Shown here in pieces: positions 23,326-31,623 of a stretch of 61,384 bases of DNA. How positions within the stretch are numbered: position 1 is the stretch's first letter; each line of letters begins with the position of its first letter. Source of the stretch: a virus; IMG/VR virus record IMGVR_UViG_3300037961_004286, positions 1 to 61,384 of that record, one strand, 5' to 3'. Made by a program: the position numbers and the translations under genes. Below the pieces are notes generated by a model. That model saw only the letters and a list, made by a program, of their open reading frames with translations. It searched no databases and had not been told where the DNA came from.

Positions 23326-24674
23326 GAAAGGGTATTCTATATAACTTACTTAAAAGTGATGAGTTCTGTCAGAAAGTTTTACCTTTCTTATCTAAAGAGT
23401 ACTTTACAGAAAAGTATGAGAGTATAATATTCGAAGAGATCTATAAGTATTACGGTAGTTACAATAATGCTCCTGACTCTGCTGCTATAAAGATTGAATT
23501 AGAAACTAGAAACGATCTAACTGAAGCTGTATATAACGAGTCTATGAAGCTTCTAGATCAAGATGTAGAACCTATTTCTAAAGTAGATTTTCTAGTTAAT
23601 AAAACTGAGCAATGGTGTCAAGAAAGAGCTATTGTTAATGCAGTATATAAAGCTGTAAATGTTATAGGAGGAGAAGATAAAAAGACTCCTATGTCAGCAT
23701 TACCTGAGATGTTAACGGAAGCTATATCTACTTCTTTTGATAAGTCTGTAGGTCATGATTATATAGACGAAGCAGATGATCGTTGGGAGTTCTATAATCG
23801 TAAAGAGCTTAAAATACCTTCTGGCTTAGAGCATTTAGACTATATTCTAAGAGGCGGTTTTCCTTCTAAGACTCTAGGTGTTATTATGGCAGGTACTGGT
23901 GTTGGTAAGTCTCTCTTTATGTGCGCTATGACTTCTAACTTAGTAGAATCTGGTCACAATGTTTTATACATTACTATGGAAATGGCTGAAGAAAAAATAG
24001 CTCAGCGTATTGACCAGAACTTGCTTAACTTAGCAGGAGAAGAACTAGAGACTATAGCTAAAGACTCTTTTCTAAAACGTTTTGATAATCTAAAGATGAA
24101 AACTAAAGGTCAGTTAGTAGTAAAAGAATATCCTACTAAGTCAGCTCATGCAGGTCATTTTAGAGCTTTACTAAAAGAGTTAAAGATGAAAAAAGACTTT
24201 ACTCCTGATTTAGTTTGTGTTGATTATCTTAATATTTGTGCTTCTATGAATACTGGTAAGAATGCTAGCTCGTATGAACAGATAAAGTCTACTGCAGAAG
24301 AGCTTAGAGCTCTTTCTATGGAGTTTGATGTGCCTGTATTGACTGCTACTCAGACTAATAGAACTGGTTATAGTGATGCTGATGTAGAGATAACTTCTGT
24401 ATCTGAGTCGTTTGGGCTTCCTATGACTGCTGATTATTTCTTTGCTATGACTACTAACGATAAGCTTAGAGATGAAGGTCTCATTAGGTTTACTCAGCTA
24501 AAGAATAGATATGGCGATCCTGCTGATAGACGTAACTGGTTACTAAATGTAGATTATGCTAAGATGAGAGTTATAGACTTACCTAATCAACCTGTAAGTA
24601 TAGAAGAGCAGAATAATGCAATGCAGAATCCTGTAACTGATACTAAACCTATAATGGATATAAATTGGGAATAG
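23301..24674 (+). CDS. 41: replicative DNA helicase, T4 gp41 / DnaB family
   Basis: The 457-residue protein has an N-terminal helical domain and a RecA-like motor: Walker A MAGTGVGKSLF (about 193-203), ITMEMAEEKIAQR, DLVCVDYLNIC (Walker B) and ATQTNRTG (H3-like). It is the hexameric 5'-3' helicase that works with the gp61 primase. The start is TTG at 23301 because no ATG precedes the conserved N terminus; it overlaps kdsB by 25 bp. Confidence 0.95.
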   Translation: MAVDSPELRKGILYNLLKSDEFCQKVLPFLSKEYFTEKYESIIFEEIYKYYGSYNNAPDSAAIKIELETRNDLTEAVYNESMKLLDQDVEPISKVDFLVNKTEQWCQERAIVNAVYKAVNVIGGEDKKTPMSALPEMLTEAISTSFDKSVGHDYIDEADDRWEFYNRKELKIPSGLEHLDYILRGGFPSKTLGVIMAGTGVGKSLFMCAMTSNLVESGHNVLYITMEMAEEKIAQRIDQNLLNLAGEELETIAKDSFLKRFDNLKMKTKGQLVVKEYPTKSAHAGHFRALLKELKMKKDFTPDLVCVDYLNICASMNTGKNASSYEQIKSTAEELRALSMEFDVPVLTATQTNRTGYSDADVEITSVSESFGLPMTADYFFAMTTNDKLRDEGLIRFTQLKNRYGDPADRRNWLLNVDYAKMRVIDLPNQPVSIEEQNNAMQNPVTDTKPIMDINWE

Positions 24675-25288
24675 AAACAGAAGGAATGCAACTTATAGAG
24701 TTCCAAAGAGAGTGGTTAGACTTAGCTTTGGATGAATTATGGGTATATAATAAACTTGAGATATCTACCCAGTTAGGTTATAACTGTGGACCTGTAGGAA
24801 TATCAGTTCCTCATTCAGGTTGGTATATTGTTAGACCACCTATAAACTTATTAGGTTTAGGATTAGGAGCTAAAAAAGTATGGATAGATAAAAGTACTGA
24901 TCACCTTACTGTAGGACACTTTTGGTGTGAGTGGTTTGAAGGAAAACATTATAGCGTAGATTATGAAAAAGGAGAATGGGTTAGAACAACAACTGGAGAT
25001 CAAGATAAAAATGATCTAACAAAATGGAGTAAATGGTATACTATAGACCACGTTATTCCTTTTCCTTCTATTATATCAAGCTTATACCATAAACCTAATA
25101 TAAACTGTGAATTTGTGGGAGAAAATTTAATTGAAGTTCATGTGAGAAATAATCCTGATTTCTCTTATAATAATAGTGTCTTTATACCCGTATGGGAAAG
25201 CGATACTATCGATCCTCCTGACGGTTATAGGTATGTAGAGACGCCAGATAAGAACGGTAGAATAGGAGCTTACGTTGATATTACTTGA
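24665..25288 (+). CDS. conserved phage protein of unknown function
   Basis: The 207-residue protein uses TTG at 24665 or ATG at 24686 (MQLIEFQREW). It contains GWYIVRPPINLLGLGLGAKK and FWCEWFEGKHYSVDYEKG, a pattern I associate with a hypothetical protein of T4-like phages, faintly recalling nucleotide-binding enzymes. No catalytic motif is certain. It overlaps gp41 by 10 bp and rnh by 14 bp, so it is part of the replication operon. Confidence 0.6.
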   Translation: MGIETEGMQLIEFQREWLDLALDELWVYNKLEISTQLGYNCGPVGISVPHSGWYIVRPPINLLGLGLGAKKVWIDKSTDHLTVGHFWCEWFEGKHYSVDYEKGEWVRTTTGDQDKNDLTKWSKWYTIDHVIPFPSIISSLYHKPNINCEFVGENLIEVHVRNNPDFSYNNSVFIPVWESDTIDPPDGYRYVETPDKNGRIGAYVDIT

Positions 25289-26123
25289 TTATTCATCTAT
25301 TGCGATGTCGTCTATTATGGTTAGAGTCGATGACTTTCAAGAACAACCTGAATTAGTTCGTCATCAAATATTTAATATTATTCGTCAGTATAACGAACGA
25401 TTTCGTAGCGACTTTGGTGAGATGGTTATAGCTATGGATCATACTAACGTATGGCGTAAGAAGTCATTTCCTTTCTATAAAGCTAATCGTAAGAAGCAAC
25501 GCAAAGAATCTAAGCATGATTGGACTGCTATCTTTACTATGATGAATGACGTACGAGAAGAAGTAGAAGAGTATTCTCCTTATCGTTGTGTTCGTATAGA
25601 AGGCTGCGAAGCTGACGATGTTATTGCTACTATCATAGAAGCTAAGAACGACCCTAGTCCAACTGTTATTGTATCTCCAGACAAGGACTTTGTGCAGCTT
25701 CAGAAATATCCTAACGTTAAGCAGTTCTCTAATATTCAGAAGAAATGGATAGAACCTGACATAGATCCTATTACTGACTTAGAAATCAAGGTTCTTAAGG
25801 GAGATATGGGTGATGGTATACCTAATGTAATGTCTGAAGACGATGTACTTATAGAAGAAGGTGCTCGTCAAACACCGTTACGAAAAGCTAAGATGGATAT
25901 GCTTATGCAAGATCCAGAAGCTCTAGGTACTTCTATTGCTCGTCGTATTATTCGTAATAGAGATATGATAGATCTTAGTAGATGCCCTGACTATCTCAAA
26001 GAAGAAATATTAGAAGCTTTCAGTAAACCTGCTAGAGGTAGTGTAAATAGGTTAATGACTCTGTTTACTAAGAATCAAATGAAACTTCTACTAGAATCTT
26101 TACAGGATTTTGAAATAAGATAA
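25275..26123 (+). CDS. rnh: RNase H / 5'-3' exonuclease, T4 Rnh family
   Basis: The 282-residue FEN-like nuclease would remove RNA primers from lagging-strand fragments. It shows the acidic active-site pattern: LLDYSSIA at the start, VIAMDHTNVWRKK, EGCEADDVIA, SPDKDFVQL and KGDMGDGIPNV. The start is TTG at 25275, after AGGAG at 25264-25268, overlapping the preceding gene by 14 bp. It ends the replication block; a late promoter motif follows. Confidence 0.9.
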   Translation: MILLDYSSIAMSSIMVRVDDFQEQPELVRHQIFNIIRQYNERFRSDFGEMVIAMDHTNVWRKKSFPFYKANRKKQRKESKHDWTAIFTMMNDVREEVEEYSPYRCVRIEGCEADDVIATIIEAKNDPSPTVIVSPDKDFVQLQKYPNVKQFSNIQKKWIEPDIDPITDLEIKVLKGDMGDGIPNVMSEDDVLIEEGARQTPLRKAKMDMLMQDPEALGTSIARRIIRNRDMIDLSRCPDYLKEEILEAFSKPARGSVNRLMTLFTKNQMKLLLESLQDFEIR

Positions 26124-26126
26124 ATA
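26119..26126 (+). promoter_or_regulatory. late promoter motif GATAAATA
   Basis: It overlaps the rnh stop codon and lies 39 nt before the ATG at 26166, with AAGGAG in between. It opens the late block 26166-30765. Confidence 0.55.
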
Positions 26127-26165
26127 CCTTGGATCCAAAATACTAATTAAGAAGGAGACTCCAAA

Positions 26166-26522
26166 ATGGTATATATCAAACCGTCTATCGATGACAGTGA
26201 TATCAACGCTGTATACAGAGATGGTCAACGAAAGCAAACTGCTATTAGTGGTACTCATTATCCTTCAGCATCTGCTGTAATGACAGAAGCTGGTTATGGA
26301 GTAAGATATAGAGTAGTCGGTGATTCAGATGGTGCTGACAATGCTAAATTCGATGTAGAAATTCTAGATGCATATCCAGCTAGAAAGCTATTGTCAATCG
26401 GTGACCCAGATGATACATTAGGTGGTGGTGCAATAGATTCTGAACATGGAATTCAATATGATTCCGATACTGAATCTCTTACAGCTACGACAAACGAGTA
26501 CACTCGATTTAGTCTTACCTAA
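26166..26522 (+). CDS. putative small virion protein
   Basis: The 118-residue acidic, probably beta-rich protein (GYGVRYRVVGDSDGADNAKFDVEIL) has AAGGAG upstream and a late promoter. It uses the SD(S/T)-rich style seen in the tail-fibre proteins further on. It resembles small structural proteins of marine T4-like phages, but no family is certain. Confidence 0.55.
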   Translation: MVYIKPSIDDSDINAVYRDGQRKQTAISGTHYPSASAVMTEAGYGVRYRVVGDSDGADNAKFDVEILDAYPARKLLSIGDPDDTLGGGAIDSEHGIQYDSDTESLTATTNEYTRFSLT

Positions 26523-26524
26523 TT

Positions 26525-27178
26525 ATGTCTAAAGCAGTTTTTACATTTGGTAGGATGAACCCCCCTACTATAGGACATGAAAAACTGGTTAATAAAGTGA
26601 GAGCGGTCGCTAGAGCTCATAGAGGTGACCCTCTCATTTACTTATCTCATACACATAAACTTCCTAAAGACCCTTTAGAATATAGCTATAAATCTAAAAT
26701 AGCCAAAAAAGCTTTCGGTAATATAGTTAAAATTACTAGAGCTAATACTATAATAAAGGTGCTTCAAGAACTAGAAAAAAAGTATAAAGAAGTTGTTTTA
26801 GTTGTGGGTTCAGATAGAGTAACTGATATGAGAGAATTAATAACCGCATATAACGGCAAAGATTATACTTTTGATACAATTAAGGTTGTATCAGCTGGTG
26901 AGCGTGACCTTGATGCTGTTGACGAAAAAGAGACTGACAAGAAAAAAGTTAGAACAGTTTCAGGAATGTCAGCTTCAGCGATGAGAGCTCTAGCAGCAGC
27001 AGAGCAATTAGATGATTATACTGAAGGAGGTTCAAAGTATATAGGTTTTAGATCTGGACTTCCTAAAATGCTGCAAAGAGATGCAGAAAATATTATGAAA
27101 CAAGTAAGAAAAGGATTAAATTATGAACAATATCAAGCCCAGGGACATGCAAGTCTTCGAGATTCTATCGGAGATTAG
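26525..27178 (+). CDS. nucleotidyltransferase-like protein (cytidylyltransferase / NMNAT fold)
   Basis: The 217-residue protein begins with FTFGRMNPPTIGHEKL, containing the (H/T)xGH nucleotide-binding motif. It later has SGMSASAMR, the equivalent of the ISSTxxR motif of adenylyl- and cytidylyltransferases. VVLVVGSDR fits the Rossmann core. A role in NAD or nucleotide metabolism, or in the virion, cannot be decided. It is in a late transcript with DUF6433 and SOD genes. Confidence 0.75.
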   Translation: MSKAVFTFGRMNPPTIGHEKLVNKVRAVARAHRGDPLIYLSHTHKLPKDPLEYSYKSKIAKKAFGNIVKITRANTIIKVLQELEKKYKEVVLVVGSDRVTDMRELITAYNGKDYTFDTIKVVSAGERDLDAVDEKETDKKKVRTVSGMSASAMRALAAAEQLDDYTEGGSKYIGFRSGLPKMLQRDAENIMKQVRKGLNYEQYQAQGHASLRDSIGD

Positions 27179-27731
27179 TAAGCTAAAAAGCGACGAATTA
27201 AAAGTCAAAACTTTCAAAGAAAAATATTATGACCATACTCCTCTTCATAGAATTTTGAAGATGAATTATTGTGATACTATTATTCCTATGCTTCCAGAAG
27301 GAACTCCTCCATTTAATAGAAATGATCAATCAGATGGTCCTAATCATGCTTCTTTATGGGAGTATATTCGTATTTTTCCGGTTATTGTAAGATCAGCTCA
27401 ATCTGTTAAAATGCGTCCTCTACAAATTGAGAGATCATTTATTGAAATGTTAGAAGCAGTTGATCCTAAGGAAGCAGAAGTCATTTGTTTAGCAAAAGAT
27501 AAAGCTATTGAATCTGAATATAGGATAAACTTAGATATTGTTAAGTCAGCTTTTCCGGTTCTTAACATCGAAAATAATTCAAAAGAATCTGTTGTAGAAA
27601 AAACTAAAGAAGAACAAGCAGCAGAATATATTGAATTAGCTAAGCTTAGAAAAGCAGAAGCTAAAAAATTATACGATGAAGCAAAAGAACTTATTTCAGC
27701 AGCGGAAGAACTGACAAATGAAAATGCTTGA
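27123..27731 (+). CDS. DUF6433 family protein
   Basis: The 202-residue protein follows the DUF6433 pattern of marine T4-like phages: an N-terminal helical part, MLPEGTPPFNRND, SLWEYIRIFPVIV, IERSFIEMLEAVDPKEAEVICLAKDK, YRINLDIVKSAFPVL. Its C-terminal 50 residues are a charged coiled coil. Function unknown. The ATG has AAGGA 5 nt upstream and overlaps the preceding gene by 56 bp. Confidence 0.75.
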   Translation: MNNIKPRDMQVFEILSEISKLKSDELKVKTFKEKYYDHTPLHRILKMNYCDTIIPMLPEGTPPFNRNDQSDGPNHASLWEYIRIFPVIVRSAQSVKMRPLQIERSFIEMLEAVDPKEAEVICLAKDKAIESEYRINLDIVKSAFPVLNIENNSKESVVEKTKEEQAAEYIELAKLRKAEAKKLYDEAKELISAAEELTNENA

Positions 27732-28245
27732 ACAAACTAAATTTACTTATGATATTTCAAAGTTAAAACCTGTTATTCACGAGCAAGCCTTTGATCTACA
27801 TTTTAATGGGATCTATAAAAAACATATTGAAAACTATAATAGAGGAGTAGGTGATTTCGCGTTTGATAAAGCTGGTGCTTATCTTCATAAATTATATTTT
27901 GATAACATAAGAGATTATAGAATTAATAATGATCCTTCTGGTAAAGCATTGCAGGTTATGGAATTAAGATATGGTTCTTATGATAGATTTTTAAATACTC
28001 TTATTGATAAGTCTAAGTCTATACAAGGTAATGGCTGGGTGTTTATGAATACAAGTGGTTATATAAATTTAATTCCTAATAATAGAATAGTTGATAATAT
28101 AGCATTAATTATTGATTGCTGGGAACATGCTTATATGTTTAATTTTGGAAATGATATTGAAAACTATATTAACCGTACTCTATCAATAGTTAACTGGGAT
28201 GAAGTTAGTAGACGTATAGAGTTTGGAAACAAAGCTAAGATATAA
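27718..28245 (+). CDS. Fe/Mn superoxide dismutase family protein
   Basis: The 175-residue protein keeps all four metal ligands of Fe/Mn-SOD: His28 (DLHFNG), His57 (AYLHKLYF), Asp133 and His137 in DCWEHAYMF, with the family ending NYINRTLSIVNWDEVSRRIE. The RYGSYDRFLN and GNGWVFMN segments also match. It is shorter than bacterial SOD (about 190-205 aa) and diverged in the first helix pair. It would detoxify superoxide, or be a structural derivative packaged late. It overlaps the DUF6433 gene by 14 bp. Confidence 0.85.
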   Translation: MKMLEQTKFTYDISKLKPVIHEQAFDLHFNGIYKKHIENYNRGVGDFAFDKAGAYLHKLYFDNIRDYRINNDPSGKALQVMELRYGSYDRFLNTLIDKSKSIQGNGWVFMNTSGYINLIPNNRIVDNIALIIDCWEHAYMFNFGNDIENYINRTLSIVNWDEVSRRIEFGNKAKI

Positions 28246-28248
28246 ATA
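28241..28248 (+). promoter_or_regulatory. late promoter TATAAATA 4 nt before an ATG
   Basis: A perfect TATAAATA contains the SOD stop codon and lies exactly 4 nt before the ATG at 28253. There is no Shine-Dalgarno, which suggests a leaderless mRNA. Confidence 0.6.
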
Positions 28249-28252
28249 TAGT

Positions 28253-29485
28253 ATGCTAAGTTTTATGGAATACATATCTGAAGCAGCTGATTCAGCTCAA
28301 AATCTGCATATGACTCATGCAGATGAAGATATATTCGAAAGAGGAGATACAGGAGCTCAAGCTGCAATTGATTTTCTAAAAGACTTTGCTGAAACTGTTG
28401 GAACAAACGAAGCTAATTTAACTGTTAAATGGGACGGAGCTCCAGCTTTATTTGCAGGATATGATCCTAGTGATAATAAATTTTTTGTAGGTACAAAATC
28501 AGTATTTGCTAAAAATCCAAAACTATATAAAACTCAAAAAGATATTACTGATAATGAAAAAGGCGGAAAGGCGCAAAAACTTAAAGTTGCTTTGAAAGAG
28601 TTACCAAGCGTTGGAATTCCAAAAGGTACAGTTCTACAAGGAGATATGTTATTTACTAAAGGGGATCAGAAATATGAAACTATCGATGGTGTTAGATATC
28701 TTACCGTACATCCCAATACAATTGTATATGCTTGGCCTTCCAATAGTGATGTTGCAAAGCGTATTCGGAATGCCAATATTGGTATTATTTGGCATACCTC
28801 CTATAGCGGTAGAGGTGACCTTTCTACTTACTCTGCTACTTTTGGTGTTGATGTCTCTAAGCTTAAAACTACAAGAAATGTATTCATGGATGATGCATAC
28901 TTCAAAGGAGCAAATATAGGCTTAGATGATAATGAACATAGATCTTTGATGAGTCATATATCTAAAGCTGAAAGATATATAGGTAATTTTGATGATATAG
29001 TCACAGTAATGAATACTATTCCTTCTTCTGCAGCAGGAGCTAATGTTAAGACATTTATTAATAGTAAAATTAGAGCTGGACAGCTACCTAATCCTAGATC
29101 AGCAGCTAATGAATACTTAGATTATCTTAAAACCTATTGGGAAGATAAAGTAATATCTAAAGTAAAATCAGAAACAGCTATTAATACAAAAAAAGCAGCG
29201 TTAAAACAACTATTAGATGATCTTAAAAATATCATGCCTACTTTAGTTAAAGCTTTTCAATATGTAGATGAAATTACTCAGGCAAAAATGATTGCAATCA
29301 ATAAGCTTAATATGATAAATAATCAAAAGACATTTGTTCTTACAAACGACGGATTCAAAGTTACAGAACCAGAAGGGTATGTAGCTATTAACACAGAGAA
29401 AGGTGAGGCAGTTAAATTTGTAGATAGATTAAACTTCTCTCATTTTAACTTCTCATCGGAATATATTAAAGGCTGGCAACGATGA
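28253..29485 (+). CDS. DUF6267-like protein with KxDG nucleotidyltransferase/ligase motifs
   Basis: The ATG at 28253 (MLSFMEYISEAAD) follows TATAAATA by 4 nt. The 410-residue protein has VKWDGAPALF with Lys59-Trp-Asp61-Gly62, the motif I pattern of covalent nucleotidyltransferases (DNA/RNA ligases, capping enzymes). VLQGDMLF resembles motif III, and EGYVAI plus AVKFVDR near the C terminus resemble motifs IV and V. It resembles DUF6267 proteins of marine T4-like phages. Ligase-type activity is an inference from motifs; the late promoter suggests a virion or late-packaging role. Confidence 0.65.
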   Translation: MLSFMEYISEAADSAQNLHMTHADEDIFERGDTGAQAAIDFLKDFAETVGTNEANLTVKWDGAPALFAGYDPSDNKFFVGTKSVFAKNPKLYKTQKDITDNEKGGKAQKLKVALKELPSVGIPKGTVLQGDMLFTKGDQKYETIDGVRYLTVHPNTIVYAWPSNSDVAKRIRNANIGIIWHTSYSGRGDLSTYSATFGVDVSKLKTTRNVFMDDAYFKGANIGLDDNEHRSLMSHISKAERYIGNFDDIVTVMNTIPSSAAGANVKTFINSKIRAGQLPNPRSAANEYLDYLKTYWEDKVISKVKSETAINTKKAALKQLLDDLKNIMPTLVKAFQYVDEITQAKMIAINKLNMINNQKTFVLTNDGFKVTEPEGYVAINTEKGEAVKFVDRLNFSHFNFSSEYIKGWQR

Positions 29486-30765
29486 CAGATTTTTACGCAA
29501 ACTACATTTCAAAAACTACATTTGATCCAGAAACTCATTCTGTTAGATCAAAAATGGAAGAAGCAGCTACGGATATGAAAAAGAAGCCTGCTTCTAAAAC
29601 TCCTAAACTAGAAGTTGAACCAACAGTGATTCCTGAAAAGAAACATATTGAAAAGGAAGAGCTTCATGGTGATCAGCATAAGTTAGATCATAATAAAGAT
29701 ATGAAGATTGATGCTGCTGATATGAAAATGGTTCGTAAAAAAGGAGCAGTTAAAAATCATCCCGCAGAAGATACTACAGACGAAGCAATGGTTATTCGTT
29801 CTAAAAAGTCTTCAGCAAAATTAAGAAGAGATGCTGAATCAAGACCAATGGGTGTAAGAGAAGATGATGAAGAGTTAGAAGAAGCTACATTTAGAGTTTC
29901 TATTTCAGGTCTTCCTACAATGCATGTAAGTGGCTCATCTGCAGGAGAAATTAAAACATCGTTGCGTAAGATGTTAAAAGATCCTAAAGCTCTAGGTAAC
30001 ATTGAAAAGATTACTCCGTCAGAAAAGAAATCAGATCTCAGAGCTAAGATGTCTGAAGATCAAACTGTAGCTGATTATCTTAAAAAAGGTGGAAAAATTA
30101 CAAAACTTCCAGCAGGTAAAGCTCAGGGTGCTCATGGCGACTCTAAAATGGCTAGTGGTATTGCAGGTCAACTTAGTACAGCTGATACAAGTAGATTTAA
30201 GACAAAGAAAAAAGTTAAATCTATGGAAGATGTAGAGCAAGTTGCTGAGCTAGATAAAAAGACAATGGGTTCTTATATCAAAAAAGCAACTCATGATGTA
30301 GATAATAGATCATTTACACAAGGAATGAGATCTAATAATAAAGATTATACTTCAGCAGATGCTAGTAATAATAGAAATATTAGAAATAGAAGAGCTGGTA
30401 TTGCTAGAGCAGCAAATAAAATGTCAGAAAAGTTCGCTAATCCAGCACAACAAGCAGCAGCTATGGCAGCCATTAAAGCTAAGCCAGGCTACTACAAAAA
30501 ACCAAAAGAAGAGTCTTATAGTCATGCTGGTACTAGTTTTAGTATGAAAGCAATGTCTAAAATGAAACCACAAGAAAAAGAAAAACCCAAAAAAGAATCT
30601 GTAAATGTTGAAGAAAAAGACACTCATGTAACTAAGGACGGCCGTACAGTTAAGAAAGGTCTTTGGTATTATATGAATAAGCGTAAAAAAGCTGGCACAA
30701 GTAGACCAGCAAGCGCTGGTACAGTTTCACCTGAAGCTATGAGAAAATCACAATCTGATAATTAA
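29482..30765 (+). CDS. Lys-rich late protein with an EF-hand-like loop
   Basis: The 427-residue protein is mostly low complexity and basic. Residues around 72-84 read DHNKDMKIDAADM, a canonical calcium-binding EF-hand/dockerin loop (Asp, Asn, Asp at 1, 3, 5; Ile8; Asp12). A short folded domain (ATFRVSISGLPTMHV...) lies at about 134-190. The C terminus ends with KDGRTVKKGLWYYMNKRKKAG, a tail I associate with internal or scaffold-type proteins of marine phages. It overlaps the preceding gene by 4 bp and is followed by a strong terminator. Confidence 0.6.
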   Translation: MTDFYANYISKTTFDPETHSVRSKMEEAATDMKKKPASKTPKLEVEPTVIPEKKHIEKEELHGDQHKLDHNKDMKIDAADMKMVRKKGAVKNHPAEDTTDEAMVIRSKKSSAKLRRDAESRPMGVREDDEELEEATFRVSISGLPTMHVSGSSAGEIKTSLRKMLKDPKALGNIEKITPSEKKSDLRAKMSEDQTVADYLKKGGKITKLPAGKAQGAHGDSKMASGIAGQLSTADTSRFKTKKKVKSMEDVEQVAELDKKTMGSYIKKATHDVDNRSFTQGMRSNNKDYTSADASNNRNIRNRRAGIARAANKMSEKFANPAQQAAAMAAIKAKPGYYKKPKEESYSHAGTSFSMKAMSKMKPQEKEKPKKESVNVEEKDTHVTKDGRTVKKGLWYYMNKRKKAGTSRPASAGTVSPEAMRKSQSDN

Positions 30766-30785
30766 AAAAAATTAAACTTTTTTCC

Positions 30786-30826
30786 AAGGGCCTTGAAATC
30801 ATTGAATTTTCAGGGCCCTTTTTTAG
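30786..30826 (+). terminator. intrinsic terminator fused to an early promoter
   Basis: AAGGGCCTTGAAA (30786-30798) pairs with TTTCAGGGCCCTT (30808-30820) over 13 bp with one T-G pair, followed by a T run. The next bases, AGTTG, begin the -35 of the early promoter. Confidence 0.9.
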
Positions 30827-30855
30827 TTGATTTCTTCTCAAAAAGTGTATATAAT
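30827..30855 (+). promoter_or_regulatory. early sigma70-type promoter
   Basis: TTGATT (30827-30832), a 17-bp spacer and TATAAT (30850-30855) with GTA just before the -10. The leader ATGTATAGAATGAGAAAT-type sequence recurs after the promoter at 47819. Confidence 0.8.
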
Positions 30856-30887
30856 ATATGTATAGAATGAGAAATGAGGAGAATATT

Positions 30888-31226
30888 ATGAAGTTTTCAG
30901 TTCACCAGATGATTCCAGCACATCGCAAGTACTTAGCTGAGCATAAGTCTGACGAGTATTTTCAGGTTTCGTTTTACGGTAATGTTTCCCCGTCATTGTT
31001 TCTTGCTCATTATAGCAAGGTTTGCGAGATTGTTGCAGAAGATCTTAATGAAGTATTTGAGATTGGTAACATTGGTCCTGAAGATAAGATTACTCGTTTA
31101 GATCGTATGCATTCAATCAGTGTAGGCGATGCTATTAGAGTAGAAGAAGGTCCTGAAATGGGTTATATCTATATTGTTAAGCCTGCTGGTTTTGAACGTT
31201 TTAGCAGCGAGAAGGAAGTAGCATAA
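30888..31226 (+). CDS. hypothetical early protein
   Basis: The ATG at 30888 (MKFSVHQMIPAH) has GAGGAG upstream; the in-frame ATG at 30858 lies in the conserved promoter leader and is rejected. The 112-residue product is not recognised. It is the first gene of an early operon immediately behind a strong promoter, a typical place for host-takeover proteins. Confidence 0.6.
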   Translation: MKFSVHQMIPAHRKYLAEHKSDEYFQVSFYGNVSPSLFLAHYSKVCEIVAEDLNEVFEIGNIGPEDKITRLDRMHSISVGDAIRVEEGPEMGYIYIVKPAGFERFSSEKEVA

Positions 31227-31405
31227 TGGAAAAGAGTTTGTATGCAATGTGTGAATTTACTGATGATGTTGTCAGAGTGATTAGATATCTAGGTATGCTT
31301 AATTACCTTGTTGAGTATCCTGATGGAGAAACTCAAGTTGCTCATGAGTCTACTTTAGATTTTGATTGGTTAGATGCTAGAGAAGGAAGAATTGCAAATG
31401 ACTAG
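31226..31405 (+). CDS. hypothetical 59-residue early protein
   Basis: The ATG overlaps the preceding stop codon (TAATG) with GAAGGAAG upstream. The acidic product (MEKSLYAMCEFTDDVV...) has a Y-P-D-G beta-turn segment followed by an acidic helix. It overlaps the next gene by 8 bp. Not recognised. Confidence 0.55.
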   Translation: MEKSLYAMCEFTDDVVRVIRYLGMLNYLVEYPDGETQVAHESTLDFDWLDAREGRIAND

Positions 31406-31613
31406 ATTAGTTAACGTTCTTAAGGTAGGTGATCCTGTTATTACTCGTTTTGGTCATACTACTGTAACTAAGATTGAGTTGTGTGAGAAACGAGACGATA
31501 AGTATGGCATCAAGATGAATAGAGTGTTTTACTCAGATGTCGATCGCTGTGTTGTAGATACTGCTGATGGTCATTGGCAGTATGGTCATCAGTTAGACTT
31601 TATTACTATATAG
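31398..31613 (+). CDS. hypothetical early protein
   Basis: The ATG at 31398 (MTRLVNVLKVGDPV) has GAAGGAAG 7-14 nt upstream. The 71-residue product looks beta-rich, with an N-terminal LKVGDPVITRFGHTTVTKI segment like small SH3-type barrels. Function unknown. Confidence 0.55.
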   Translation: MTRLVNVLKVGDPVITRFGHTTVTKIELCEKRDDKYGIKMNRVFYSDVDRCVVDTADGHWQYGHQLDFITI

Positions 31614-31623
31614 GAGAATAGTT

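Noticed and set aside
27123-27178. Frameshift between the nucleotidyltransferase-like gene and DUF6433
   Set aside because: The 56-bp overlap is long, but AAGGA precedes the second ATG and both products look complete, so two genes are called.
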